Of a stretch of DNA of 64,000 nucleotides, positions 16,998 through 26,100 are shown in pieces. The stretch is from the NCBI GenBank assembly GCA_963717945.1, contig CAVQXT010000003.1:248001-312000 (forward strand), read 5' to 3'. The position numbers and the translations under genes are program-made. The notes under the pieces were generated by a model, which did not search any database, was not told the DNA's origin, and worked only from the letters and a program-made list of their open reading frames with translations. This DNA comes from FEN-299 sp963717945. Its GTDB lineage: Bacteria; Acidobacteriota; Vicinamibacteria; Vicinamibacterales; Fen-181. Each line of letters opens with the position of its first letter. Within the stretch, counting starts at the first letter, position 1.

Positions 16998-17705
16998 TCA
17001 TACCGCGCCCCACGCTTCGAGCGCTTCCTCCAGGGTTCGACCGTTCCCGACGAGCGCGTCGGTCGCGCCGTCGCGGACCACATTCCCGCGGTTCAGCACG
17101 AGCAGGCGGTCGGCGATCCGTTCGACGTCGTGGAGCGCATGCGAGCTGAACACGACGCTGCGCTGCGGGTCGCGCACGACGTCGAGCACGCTCTCGAGGA
17201 GGCTCCGCCGGCCCGCGAGGTCCAGTCCAGCGGCCGGCTCGTCGAGGACGAGCAGTGTCGGCCGGAACGCCATGGCGGTGATCAATCGAAGGCGGGTGCC
17301 CTGCCCGTGCGACAGTTCCCAGACCTTCTTTGCGGGCGAAAGGTCGAAGCGGTCGAGCATGGTCTCGACCAGGGCGGCATCCCAGGTCGGGTAGTAGCCG
17401 GACAGCGTGCGCAGGAGGCGGTCGATCCGCATCGCGAACAGCGGCAGGTCGTCGCTCATGAAACCCAGCGACGATCGCACGCCGACCGGGTCGCCCCAGG
17501 GGTCCTTCCCGAACACGCGCAGGCTGCCGCCGTCGATCGGGCGCAGCCCCGCGAGCGTCTCGAGCAGGGTGGTCTTGCCGGCGCCGTTCGGGCCGACGAG
17601 TCCGACCACTTCACCGGCTCGTACCTCCCAACGCGGCACGCTGAGGGTGAAGTCGCCCCTGCCGACGACGAGGTCTTCGACCGAGACGAGGGCGTCACTG
17701 GACAT
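16998..17705 (-). CDS. ABC transporter ATP-binding protein
   Basis: A 235-residue ATPase starting at ATG 17705 (MSSDALVSVEDLVVG), inside the last codons of the GntR gene. The Walker A is GLVGPNGAGKTT, the signature is LSHGQGTRLRL (a LSGGQ variant), and the Walker B is LLVLDEPAAGLD, followed by the switch His in FSSHALHDVE. It matches the ATPases of GntR-controlled ABC-2 systems (YtrB/YhcH type). Its partner permease, expected downstream, is broken (15487-16887), so the ATPase may have no partner here. Confidence 0.88.
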   Translation of the reverse strand: MSSDALVSVEDLVVGRGDFTLSVPRWEVRAGEVVGLVGPNGAGKTTLLETLAGLRPIDGGSLRVFGKDPWGDPVGVRSSLGFMSDDLPLFAMRIDRLLRTLSGYYPTWDAALVETMLDRFDLSPAKKVWELSHGQGTRLRLITAMAFRPTLLVLDEPAAGLDLAGRRSLLESVLDVVRDPQRSVVFSSHALHDVERIADRLLVLNRGNVVRDGATDALVGNGRTLEEALEAWGAV

Positions 17706-18105
17706 TGGTGTCTTCCTCACGGCGGAGAAGGCCCGCCAGGAACTGCCGAAGCGCCCGGCCCCGCAGCCCGAGCAGGCGCGCGCGGTGCACGGCGGCGGCA
17801 AGCTGCGACCGGGCGGCGCTCAGTGCCTGCTCGCGCGAGGCCGTCGCGGCGCCGTCGGCGACGAACGTCCCCTGCCCTTGCCTGGACACGATGAGTCCAG
17901 CTGTTTCGAGGTCGGAGTAGGCGCGCCGCGTGGTGATGACCGACACGCGCAGCTGCGCGGCGAGGTCGCGCACGGACGGAAGCTGCGTCCCGGGCGGCAG
18001 CGTCCCTCGCTGCAGAAGGTCGGTGACCTGATCGACGATCTGCCGGTAGAACGGCACGCCGGACGCGAGGCTCAGGACGATGGGGAGGTCGGTCACGGAC
18101 GGCAC
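17695..18105 (-). CDS. GntR family transcriptional regulator, YtrA type
   Basis: A 136-residue regulator with an N-terminal winged helix (VPFYRQIVDQVTDLLQRG, LPSVRDLAAQL, VITTRRAYSDLETAGLI, RQGQGTFVA) and a short C-terminal helical region, the size of the YtrA subfamily. The start may be GTG 18105 or GTG 18096; both lie within about 15 nt of the predicted transcription start. Its last 11 nt overlap the ABC ATPase. A palindrome over its own promoter (18106-18125) suggests autorepression of the operon. Confidence 0.85.
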   Translation of the reverse strand: MPSVTDLPIVLSLASGVPFYRQIVDQVTDLLQRGTLPPGTQLPSVRDLAAQLRVSVITTRRAYSDLETAGLIVSRQGQGTFVADGAATASREQALSAARSQLAAAVHRARLLGLRGRALRQFLAGLLRREEDTNVQ

Positions 18106-18125
18106 TGTGTATCTGAGTATACACA
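18106..18125. promoter_or_regulatory. GntR operator, TGTGTAT-N6-ATACACA
   Basis: A perfect 7-bp dyad with a 6-nt spacer overlaps the -10 box and the likely transcription start of the GntR operon. Position and form fit an autoregulatory GntR/YtrA operator. Confidence 0.7.
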
Positions 18126-18143
18126 GATGCCCTGTTAAGTCAA
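18116..18143 (-). promoter_or_regulatory. Sigma-70-type promoter of the GntR-ABC operon
   Basis: On the minus strand TTGACT (18143-18138) is separated by 16 nt from TATACT (18121-18116). The start codon follows 10-19 nt after the -10 box, so the leader is very short. Confidence 0.65.
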
Positions 18144-18153
18144 GCGAGCGCGC

Positions 18154-18257
18154 GATGACGGCCCTCGGCTTTAGGCTCTCGACTCTCGGCAGTGTCTGGG
18201 CTTTCGGCCGAGAGCCGGACACCGCCAAGAGCCGAAAGCCCAGAGCCGAGAGCCGTC
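18154..18257. repeat. Word-type palindrome (GGCTCTCGGCTTT words)
   Basis: Left arm 18158-18190 and right arm 18223-18255 are inverted copies that match at about 26 of 32 positions, and every mismatch is a transition. A GTGTC/GACAC stem lies in the centre. The right arm ends one base before the stop codon of the MFS gene. Confidence 0.65.
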
Positions 18258-19499
18258 CTACGCGTGCGACGCCCGCTCGGGAAGCCGGAGCGTCAGAACG
18301 GCGGCCAGCGCGGGGAGCACGCCAAGCATGAGCAGCGCGGCCTGCAGCCCGATCGCGTCGCCGACCATTCCGACCAGCGGCACGGCGAGGCCGCCGACGC
18401 CCCACGCCACGCCCAGCATCAGCGAGGACACCGTGCCGGTCGCGACCGGCGCGATGGCGTGGGCGTAGGCGATGTTGACCGGCAGCGTGGATCCGAGGAA
18501 GAACCCGCCCGCCGCGAGCAGCAACAGCCCTGGCGCGCCGGGGACGACGAGCGCCGCGAGCAGCAGCGGCACCGACAGCGCCAGCGTCCAGGCGATGATC
18601 CGCCGCGGGCCGAAGCGATCCGCCATCGGACCGCCGGCGAGGCCGCCGATGCTCCCCGCCACCAGGTACGCGCCGACAGCGAAGCCCGCCTCCGACATCG
18701 ACATTCCGCGCCGGGTCATCAGCACCGGCAGGAACGTCGAGTAGCCGATCGCCACCATCGTCCTCACGACCACGGCCGACCAGAGCAGGGCGAGCGGCAC
18801 GGCGTAGGGCCTGAGCGCGCCGAACCCCTTCGGCCCGTGAGCGTGCGACAGGCGCACGTCGGGAACGCGCCTCAAGATCGCGGCCAACACGGCCAGCGCG
18901 GGCAGCGCGAGCCACGGCGTCCTGGTGATGCCGAAGGCCGCCACGTAGGGCGCGAACAGCATCGGCGCGACGGCGTTCCCGATGGCGCCTCCCGTCACGT
19001 GCAGCGACATCGCGGTGCCGCGGCGCTCGCCGCCGATCCGGTTGACCACGGCGGCCGCCGTCGGGTGGAACGCCGCGCTCCCCAGGCAGCCCACGACGAG
19101 AATCCCGCCCAGCATCAGGGGCGAGGTCGCGAGCCCGGCCAGACTGGTGACGCCGACGGCGACGAGCGGGCCGACGACCATCAGCATCCGCGGCCGCCAC
19201 CGGTCGGCGAGCGGGCCGAAGACGAGCTGCGCGATCGAACCGGCAATCTGGATGGCCGCGGCGATCGTCCCGGCCTCGGTCAGCGACATCCCCAGCCGTG
19301 GGATGAACATCGGCAGCAGCGGCGCGTAGATGTTCATGAAGACGTCGTTGACGCCGTGCGTCGCCGACAGCGCCAGCACGGTGCGCGGCACGCCGAACAG
19401 GCGGGGCCCACGGCCATCTGGAACCGGTTCGTTGTCGTCTAAGAAGATCGGCTGCGGCTCGTATTCCACGGGAGTCCTTGTTGGCTGACCGTCAATCAT
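18258..19499 (-). CDS. MFS transporter, fosmidomycin-resistance (Fsr)-like
   Basis: A 413-residue protein with 12 predicted membrane helices after a polar N-terminus of about 40 residues. SATHGVNDVFMNIYAPLLP and the loop GPLADRWRPR between helices 2 and 3 are typical of the Fsr branch, as are FHPTAAAVV and a second GGPMADRFGPRR loop between helices 8 and 9. It is expected to be a proton-driven efflux pump in the inner membrane. The substrate cannot be read from the sequence. The start at ATG 19499 has no clear ribosome site. Confidence 0.87.
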   Translation of the reverse strand: MIDGQPTRTPVEYEPQPIFLDDNEPVPDGRGPRLFGVPRTVLALSATHGVNDVFMNIYAPLLPMFIPRLGMSLTEAGTIAAAIQIAGSIAQLVFGPLADRWRPRMLMVVGPLVAVGVTSLAGLATSPLMLGGILVVGCLGSAAFHPTAAAVVNRIGGERRGTAMSLHVTGGAIGNAVAPMLFAPYVAAFGITRTPWLALPALAVLAAILRRVPDVRLSHAHGPKGFGALRPYAVPLALLWSAVVVRTMVAIGYSTFLPVLMTRRGMSMSEAGFAVGAYLVAGSIGGLAGGPMADRFGPRRIIAWTLALSVPLLLAALVVPGAPGLLLLAAGGFFLGSTLPVNIAYAHAIAPVATGTVSSLMLGVAWGVGGLAVPLVGMVGDAIGLQAALLMLGVLPALAAVLTLRLPERASHA

Positions 19500-19528
19500 A
19501 GCCGACGGCCGGCGACCGACGACCGCAC

Positions 19529-19620
19529 CAGGCTTCGGGCTGCAGGCTTCTGGCTTCGGGCGGTCTCACGTCTGCGCGCGCGATACGGCCTGAAGCCCGT
19601 GGCCCGCAGCCTGAAGCCGG
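19529..19620. repeat. Word-type palindrome (GGCTTCGGGC / GCCTGAAGCC)
   Basis: Left arm 19529-19562 and right arm 19587-19620 are degenerate inverted copies (GGCTTCRGGCTGCRGG) around a GC-rich core that includes CTCACG. It lies between the divergent MFS and S41 genes and so overlaps their promoter region. Confidence 0.6.
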
Positions 19621-19660
19621 CGCTGCCCGTCCTGCATCAGTGGAGGTATAGTCTGTGGTC

Positions 19661-22600
19661 ATGAAACGTCTTCTTTTCCTCGCCATCGTCCTCTCGTTCG
19701 TGCTGGCGGGCCACACCGGCCCGAGCGCCCAGGCCCCCGAGGCGCGGCTGCTCCGGTTCCCGGCCATTCACGGGAACCAGATCGTGTTCACCTACGCCGG
19801 CGATCTCTACACCGTCGCCGCGAGCGGCGGCGTCGCCCGCCGGCTGACGAGCGACGTCGGGTTCGAGATGTTCGCGCGCTTCTCGCCGGACGGGAAGTCG
19901 CTCGCGTTCACCGGCCAGTACGACGGCAACACCGAGGTCTACCTGATGCCGTCGCAGGGCGGCGTGCCGAAGCGCCTGACCTGGACCGCCACCCTGTCGC
20001 GCGACGATATCGCGGACCGCATGGGGCCGAACAACCTCGTGATCGGCTGGAAGGACGACTCGCACGTCCTGTTCCGCTCGCGCCGCACCGACTGGAACGA
20101 CTTCCTCGGCAAGCTCTATCTCGCCAGCGTGGACGGCGGCCCGCTCGAAGAGCTGCCGCTGCCGCGCGGAGGCTTCGCCTCCTACTCGCCCGACGGCCAG
20201 CAGCTCGCCTACAACCGCGTCTTCCGCGAGTTCCGCACCTGGAAGCGCTACCGCGGCGGGATGGCCGACGACGTGTGGCTGTACGACTTCAAGACGAAGG
20301 CCACGACCGACCTGACGAACAACCCGGCCCAGGACGTCATCCCGATGTGGAAGGGGAACAAGGTCTACTTCCTCTCCGACCGCGACGAGCCGTACCGCCT
20401 GAACCTCTACAGCTACGACCTCGGGACGAAGCAGACCAAGAAGCTCACGAGCTTCGCCGACTACGACGTCAAGTTCCCGTCGCTCGGCGACGCGGCGATC
20501 GTCTTCGAGAACGGCGGCTACATCTACCGGTTCGACCTCGCCAGCGAGAGAGCCGAGAAGGTGCCGGTGACCATCGCCGAGGACTTCGACAGCGGCCGCC
20601 CGGTGACCGTCGACGTCAGCCACAGCGTGACCAACTTCGAGATCGCGCCCGACGGGAACCGCGCCCTCTTCGGCGCGCGCGGCGACGTCTTCACGGTGCC
20701 CGCCAAGTACGGCCCGACCCGCAACCTCACGCACACGCCCGGCGTGCACGAGCGCAGCTCGAAGTGGTCGCCCGACGGCCGCTGGATCTCCTACATCTCG
20801 GACGCGACCGGCGAGGACGAGATCTGGATCGGCCCGCAGGACGGCCAGGGCGCGGCCATCCAGCTCACCAGGGGGAGCGACAACTACAAGTTCAATCCCG
20901 TCTGGTCGCCCGACAGCAAGAAGATCATGTGGTCTGACCGGAAGCAGCGCCTCCTCTTCGTCGACCTCGACACGAAGGCCGTCACCACGGTGGTCGCGTC
21001 ACCGGTCGGGACCATCGACGACTACGCCTGGTCGCCCGACAGCAAGTGGGTGGCCTACGCGAAGCCCGAGGACGAGACGCTGGGCCGGATCTTCCTCTAT
21101 TCGCTCGAGTCGAAGCAGTCCACACCGGTCACCGACGGCTGGTTCGCCGTCGGCAACCCCGAGTTCAGCGCCGACGGCAAGCTGCTCTTCTTCGTCTCGG
21201 CCCGCTCGTTCAACCCGACATACGGGCAGACCGAGTTCGAGCACGTCTACAACGACATGTCGAAGATCTACTTCGTGACGCTCGCCCGGGACGCGAAGAG
21301 CCCGATCGCCCCGCGCAGCGACGAGGTGAAGATCAAGGACGAGGTGAAGCCGCCGATGCCGGCCGAGGCCAAGGCCGACGCGGTGGCGAGGCCCGCGGCC
21401 CAGGCGAAGCCGACCGAGCCGAAAAAGGACGAGCCCAAGAAGGAGGAAGCCGGAAAGGCGGCGCCTCCGGTCGTGACGGTCGATCTCGACGGCCTCATCA
21501 CCCGCATCGGCGCCGTCCCGACCAGGCCGGGCAACTACCGGGCGCTCAGGTCGGTCGGCGGCCGCCTCTACTACAGCCGGGGCGGCACGCGTGAGCCGGG
21601 CGCGATGTACGTTTACGACTTCGAGAAGCAGGCCGAGACGCAGCTGGCGACCGGCGTCTCGTTCGAGATCTCGGCCGACGGCAAGAAGATGCTGGTGCCC
21701 TCGGGCGGCCGCTACGCGATCATCGACACGCCGACGTCGAAGTTCGAGGTGAAGGACTACCTCGACCTTGGCGACCTCAAGGTGACGGTCGACCGCCACG
21801 CCGAGTGGAAGCAGATGTTCGACGAGTCGTGGCGGCAGATGCGCGACTTCTTCTTCGCGCCCAACATGCACGGCGTGGACTGGCCGGCCATGCGGGCCAA
21901 GTACGCGCCGCTGGTCGAGCACGTCAATCACCGGGCCGACCTGACCTACATCATCGGCGAGATGATCGGCGAGCTGAACTCGGGCCACACCTACGTCGGC
22001 GGCGGCGACGTGCCGAAGGTGACGCGGATCCCGATGGGCCTGCTCGGCGCGCGCCTCGAGCGCGACCCGGCGACGAAGTACTTCCGGATCGCGAAGATTC
22101 TGAAGGGCCAGAACTGGGACCCGGCGCTCCGCTCGCCGCTCACCGAGATCGGCGTCAACGTCAAGGAGGGCGAGTTCATCCTCGCGGTCGATGGCCGGTC
22201 CACCTCCGAGCTGACCGACATCTGGGAGGCGCTGGTCGACAAGGCCGGCAAGCAGGTAACGCTGAAGGTCAACGGCTCGGCCGCCGCGCCGGGCGCCCGG
22301 GACGTGGTCGTCATCCCGACCGATGACGAGCACCCGCTCTATTACTACAACTGGGTCGAGGAGAACATCGCCAAGGTGACCAAGGCCACGGGCGGCCGCG
22401 TCGGCTACGTCCACATCCCCGACATGGGCGTGCCTGGCCTCAACGAGTTCGCCAAGTACTTCTATCCCCAGGTCAACAAGCAGGCGCTCATCGTGGACGT
22501 CCGCAGCAACGGCGGCGGGAACGTGTCGCCGATGATTATCGAGCGGCTGCGCCGCGAGCTGGTGCTGGTCGACATCGCGCGCAACGGGACGCCGCAGACC

Positions 22601-23023
22601 AACCCGGGCGCGATGATCGTCGGGCCGAAGGTGCTGTTGGCCGACGAGTTCTCGGCCTCGGACGGCGACCTGGTCACCTGGCGGTTCAAGACGCACAAGA
22701 TCGGCCCGGTCATCGGCAAGCGCACCTGGGGCGGCGTCGTCGGCATCGCCGGCACGCTGCCGTTCCTCGACGGCGGGTTCCTCAACAAGCCGGAGTTCTC
22801 GCGCTACGACGTCGCCGGCAAGGCGTGGGTCATCGAGGGGGTCGGCGTCGAGCCCGACATCTACGTCGACAACGACCCGGCGAAGGAGTACGCGGGGGAG
22901 GACGAGCAGCTCGAGAAGGCCATCTCGGTGATCGAGGACATGCTCAAGAAGCAGCCCGGGACGCTTCCGCCGCCGCCGCCGTACCCGGTGAAGCGCGGAG
23001 GGAGCGCGGTCATCAAGAAGTAG
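19661..23023 (+). CDS. Tricorn-like S41 protease with PD40 propeller and PDZ domain
   Basis: About 1120 residues with a signal peptide (MKRLLFLAIVLSFVLAGHTG). Residues 30-540 carry PD40/WD40-like repeats (ARFSPDGKSLAFTG, SYSPDGQQLAYNR, KWSPDGRWISYISD, AWSPDSKWVAYAKP). A charged K/E/P linker (about 550-600) leads to a second propeller part. A tricorn core/PDZ region (about 700-880) precedes the S41 domain with ALIVDVRSNGGGN (about 945) and the nucleophile in LADEFSASDGDL (Ser998 or Ser1000). It likely degrades peptides in the periplasm. The start is ambiguous: GTG 19655 has GGAGG 8 nt upstream, while ATG 19661 begins a standard signal peptide. Confidence 0.9.
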   Translation: MKRLLFLAIVLSFVLAGHTGPSAQAPEARLLRFPAIHGNQIVFTYAGDLYTVAASGGVARRLTSDVGFEMFARFSPDGKSLAFTGQYDGNTEVYLMPSQGGVPKRLTWTATLSRDDIADRMGPNNLVIGWKDDSHVLFRSRRTDWNDFLGKLYLASVDGGPLEELPLPRGGFASYSPDGQQLAYNRVFREFRTWKRYRGGMADDVWLYDFKTKATTDLTNNPAQDVIPMWKGNKVYFLSDRDEPYRLNLYSYDLGTKQTKKLTSFADYDVKFPSLGDAAIVFENGGYIYRFDLASERAEKVPVTIAEDFDSGRPVTVDVSHSVTNFEIAPDGNRALFGARGDVFTVPAKYGPTRNLTHTPGVHERSSKWSPDGRWISYISDATGEDEIWIGPQDGQGAAIQLTRGSDNYKFNPVWSPDSKKIMWSDRKQRLLFVDLDTKAVTTVVASPVGTIDDYAWSPDSKWVAYAKPEDETLGRIFLYSLESKQSTPVTDGWFAVGNPEFSADGKLLFFVSARSFNPTYGQTEFEHVYNDMSKIYFVTLARDAKSPIAPRSDEVKIKDEVKPPMPAEAKADAVARPAAQAKPTEPKKDEPKKEEAGKAAPPVVTVDLDGLITRIGAVPTRPGNYRALRSVGGRLYYSRGGTREPGAMYVYDFEKQAETQLATGVSFEISADGKKMLVPSGGRYAIIDTPTSKFEVKDYLDLGDLKVTVDRHAEWKQMFDESWRQMRDFFFAPNMHGVDWPAMRAKYAPLVEHVNHRADLTYIIGEMIGELNSGHTYVGGGDVPKVTRIPMGLLGARLERDPATKYFRIAKILKGQNWDPALRSPLTEIGVNVKEGEFILAVDGRSTSELTDIWEALVDKAGKQVTLKVNGSAAAPGARDVVVIPTDDEHPLYYYNWVEENIAKVTKATGGRVGYVHIPDMGVPGLNEFAKYFYPQVNKQALIVDVRSNGGGNVSPMIIERLRRELVLVDIARNGTPQTNPGAMIVGPKVLLADEFSASDGDLVTWRFKTHKIGPVIGKRTWGGVVGIAGTLPFLDGGFLNKPEFSRYDVAGKAWVIEGVGVEPDIYVDNDPAKEYAGEDEQLEKAISVIEDMLKKQPGTLPPPPPYPVKRGGSAVIKK

Positions 23024-23037
23024 AGTTGGGGATGAAG

Positions 23038-23124
23038 TAGTGGTCAGTGGCTAGTGGTCAGTTGCCAGTTTGTCGCGCGTGACGGACTGGCCACTGGCTA
23101 CTGGCCACTGATCACCGGTCACTG
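23038..23124. repeat. Word-type palindrome (AGTGGTC / GCCACTG words)
   Basis: Left arm (23038-23069) is made of TAGTGGTCAGTGGC words, the core is TGTCGCGCGTGACGGA, and the right arm (23087-23124) is CTGGCCACTGGCTACTGGCC plus further words. The arms pair at about 24 of 29 positions, mostly with transition mismatches. It ends 18 nt before the purL -10 box. Confidence 0.7.
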
Positions 23125-23142
23125 CTGAGCACGGGGGCAAGG

Positions 23143-23148
23143 TACAAT
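23143..23148 (+). promoter_or_regulatory. Putative -10 box (TACAAT) of purL, leaderless
   Basis: TACAAT is separated by 6 nt from the ATG at 23155, so the message would begin at the start codon. There is no ribosome site. The -35 region would fall in the repeat element upstream. Confidence 0.55.
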
Positions 23149-23154
23149 TTGCAC

Positions 23155-26100
23155 ATGCCCGTCCTCGAACTGCCCGGCGGCGCCGCGCTCTCCCGCTTCA
23201 GGCTCGACAAGCTCAACGCCAGGATCCGGGAAGTGGACGAGCGGGCCGCGGTCCGTTCGACGAGGCACTGGCACTTCGTCGAGACGACGCGCGAGCCGGA
23301 CGCGCGCGAACGCGACGTGCTCGACCGCCTGCTGACCTACGGCCCGCCGGCAGCGAACGCCGACGCCGGCACCATCCCCGTGCTGGTCACCCCACGGCTC
23401 GGCACCATCTCGCCCTGGTCGTCGAAGGCGACCGACATCGCGCGGCTCTGCAATCTCGACTTCGTCCGCCGCATCGAGCGGGGAACGGTCTTCCACTTGT
23501 GCTGCGGCGCAGGGCTGAAGCCCTGCGCTATCGGTATCGTTCCCGGGGCAGCCGACCTCGCGCCGATCCTGCCGCTGCTGCACGACCGGATGACCGAGAC
23601 CGTGCTGCCGTCGATCGACTCGGCCGCGGACCTCTTCCGCCACGTCGCGCCGAAGCCGATGACCGCGATCGACGTGCTCGGCGGCGGCGCCGACGCGATT
23701 GCCGAGGCCAATCTCCGCTTCGGCCTCGCGCTCGCGCCCGACGAAATCGAGTACCTCGTCTCGTACTTCCTCCACGCCGGCCGCAATCCCACCGACGTCG
23801 AGCTGACGATGTTCGCGCAGGCGAACTCGGAGCACTGCCGCCACAAGATCTTCAACGCGTCGTGGGTCATCGACGGCCGGCCGGAGGCCGAGTCGCTGTT
23901 CGGCATGATCCGCCGGACGCACCAGGCGAACCCGCAGGGCACCGTCTCGGCGTACTCAGACAACGCCGCGGTCATGGAAGGCGGCGCGGTCGGGCGCTTC
24001 TTCGCCGACCCGGTGAGCCGCCGCTACGCGTACCACGCGGGCCTCGCGCACACGCTGATGAAGGTCGAGACGCACAACCACCCGACGGCGATCTCGCCCT
24101 TCCCCGGCGCGGCGACCGGGTCGGGCGGCGAGATCCGCGACGAAGGGGCCACGGGCCGAGGCTCGAAGCCGAAGGCGGGGCTGTGCGGGTTCTCGGTGTC
24201 GAACCTGCGGATCCCGGGGTTCGTCCGCCCGTGGGAAGGCCCGGAATCGAAGCCCGAGCGGATCGCCTCGCCGCTCGCCATCATGATCGAGGGGCCCGTC
24301 GGCGCGGCCTCGTTCAACAACGAGTTCGGGCGGCCGAACCTGGCCGGCTACTTTCGCGCTTACGAACAGGAGGTGGCGGGCGTCGTCCGCGGCTACCACA
24401 AGCCGATCATGCTGGCCGGCGGGCTGGGCAACATCGCGGCGGAGCACGCCCACAAGGCCGACGTGCCGGCCGGGTCGCTCCTCATCCAGATCGGCGGGCC
24501 GGCCATGCTCATCGGCATGGGCGGCGGCTCGGCGTCGTCGATGACGACCGGAACGAACACCGCCGATCTCGATTTCGACTCGGTGCAGCGGGGCAACGCG
24601 GAGATCCAGCGCCGCGCCCAGGAGGTGATCGACCGCTGCTGCGCGCTCGGCCCGGCGAATCCGATCCTCTCGATCCACGACGTGGGCGCCGGCGGCCTGT
24701 CGAACGCGCTGCCGGAGATCGTCCACGGGTCTGGCCGGGGCGGGTGCATCGACCTGCGGGCGGCGCCCAACGAGGAGCCCGGGATGACGCCGCGCGAGGT
24801 CTGGTGCAACGAGGCGCAGGAGCGGTACGTCCTCGCGATCGCCCCGGCGTCGCTCGACCTCTTCCGCGAGATCTGCGAGCGCGAGCGCTGCCCCTTCGCC
24901 GTCGTGGGGGAGGCGACCGAGGCCCGGCACCTCGAAGTCCGCGACCCGCTGTTCGGTACCAAGCCGGTGGACATGGATCTGCCCGCGCTGCTCGGCAAGC
25001 CGCCGCGGATGACGCGCCAGGTCTCCCGCGAGCGCCGCGCGTTCGCGCCCTTCACGCTTGCCGGCATCGATCTCGCGGAGGCCGTCGAGCGCGTGCTGCG
25101 GGCGCCCTCGGTCGCCGACAAGACCTTCCTCGTCACGATCGGCGACCGGACGGTCGGCGGCCTCTGTTCGCGCGACCAGATGGTGGGCCCCTGGCAGGTG
25201 CCCGTGGCCGACTGCGCGACGACGGTGCTCGGCTTCGAGACGTGCGCGGGCGAGGCATTCGCGATCGGCGAACGCACGCCGCTCGCGGTGGTGAACGCGC
25301 CGGCGTCGGGGCGGATGGCCGTGGCCGAGGCGCTCACCAACCTGGCGGCGGCTCCGGTGGCCGACCTGTCGCGCGTGAAGCTCTCGGCGAACTGGATGGC
25401 CGCTGCCGGCTCTCCCGGGGAGGACGCCGCGCTGTTCGACACGGTGAAGGCCGTGGCGCTGGACCTCTGTCCCCGCCTCGGTGTGAGCATCCCGGTCGGC
25501 AAAGACTCGATGTCGATGCGCACGGCGTGGGCGGACGCCGGCTCGTCCCGCCAGGTCGTCAGCCCGGTCTCCCTGGTCGTCTCGGCCTTTGCGCCGTGCG
25601 AAGACGTGAGGCCCACGCTGACGCCCCAGCTCCGCCGCGACGCGGGCCCGACGCTGCTCGTGCTGGCGGACCTCGCGCCCGGGCGGGCGCGGCTGGCCGG
25701 CTCGGTGCTGGCGCAGGTCTACGGGCAGGTCGGCGACGAGACGCCGGACCTCGAGTCCCCCGATGCGCTCCTCGGCCTGTTTGCGGCGCTGGCCGAGATG
25801 CGGCGCGACGGCCTCGTCCTCGCCTATCACGACCGGTCGGACGGCGGCCTGTTCGTCACGCTCGTGGAGATGGCGTTTGCCGGCCACTGCGGCGTGGAGA
25901 TCCAGCTGAGGACGGTCGTCGCCGATCGGCGGTCCGGTTCGGTGGCTGACACGGACGTCCTGGCGGGGCTGTTCGCGGAGGAGCTGGGCGCGGTGGTCCA
26001 GGTGCGCGATGCCGACGCGGTGGCCGTCCTCGAGACCTTCGCGCGCCACGGCGTGGCCGCGCGGGTCGTGGCTCGCCCGATCGCGGACGACGAGATCCGC

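Noticed and set aside
15381..17000. Possible small genes in the 1.6-kb region between the thiolase and the ABC ATPase
   Set aside because: Individual short frames have no ribosome sites, and their hydrophobic parts join into one colinear broken permease.
19647..19652. TATAGT as a leaderless -10 box for the S41 protease
   Set aside because: A GGAGG at 19642-19646 has ideal spacing to GTG 19655, so normal ribosome binding explains the region equally well; I do not list it as a promoter.
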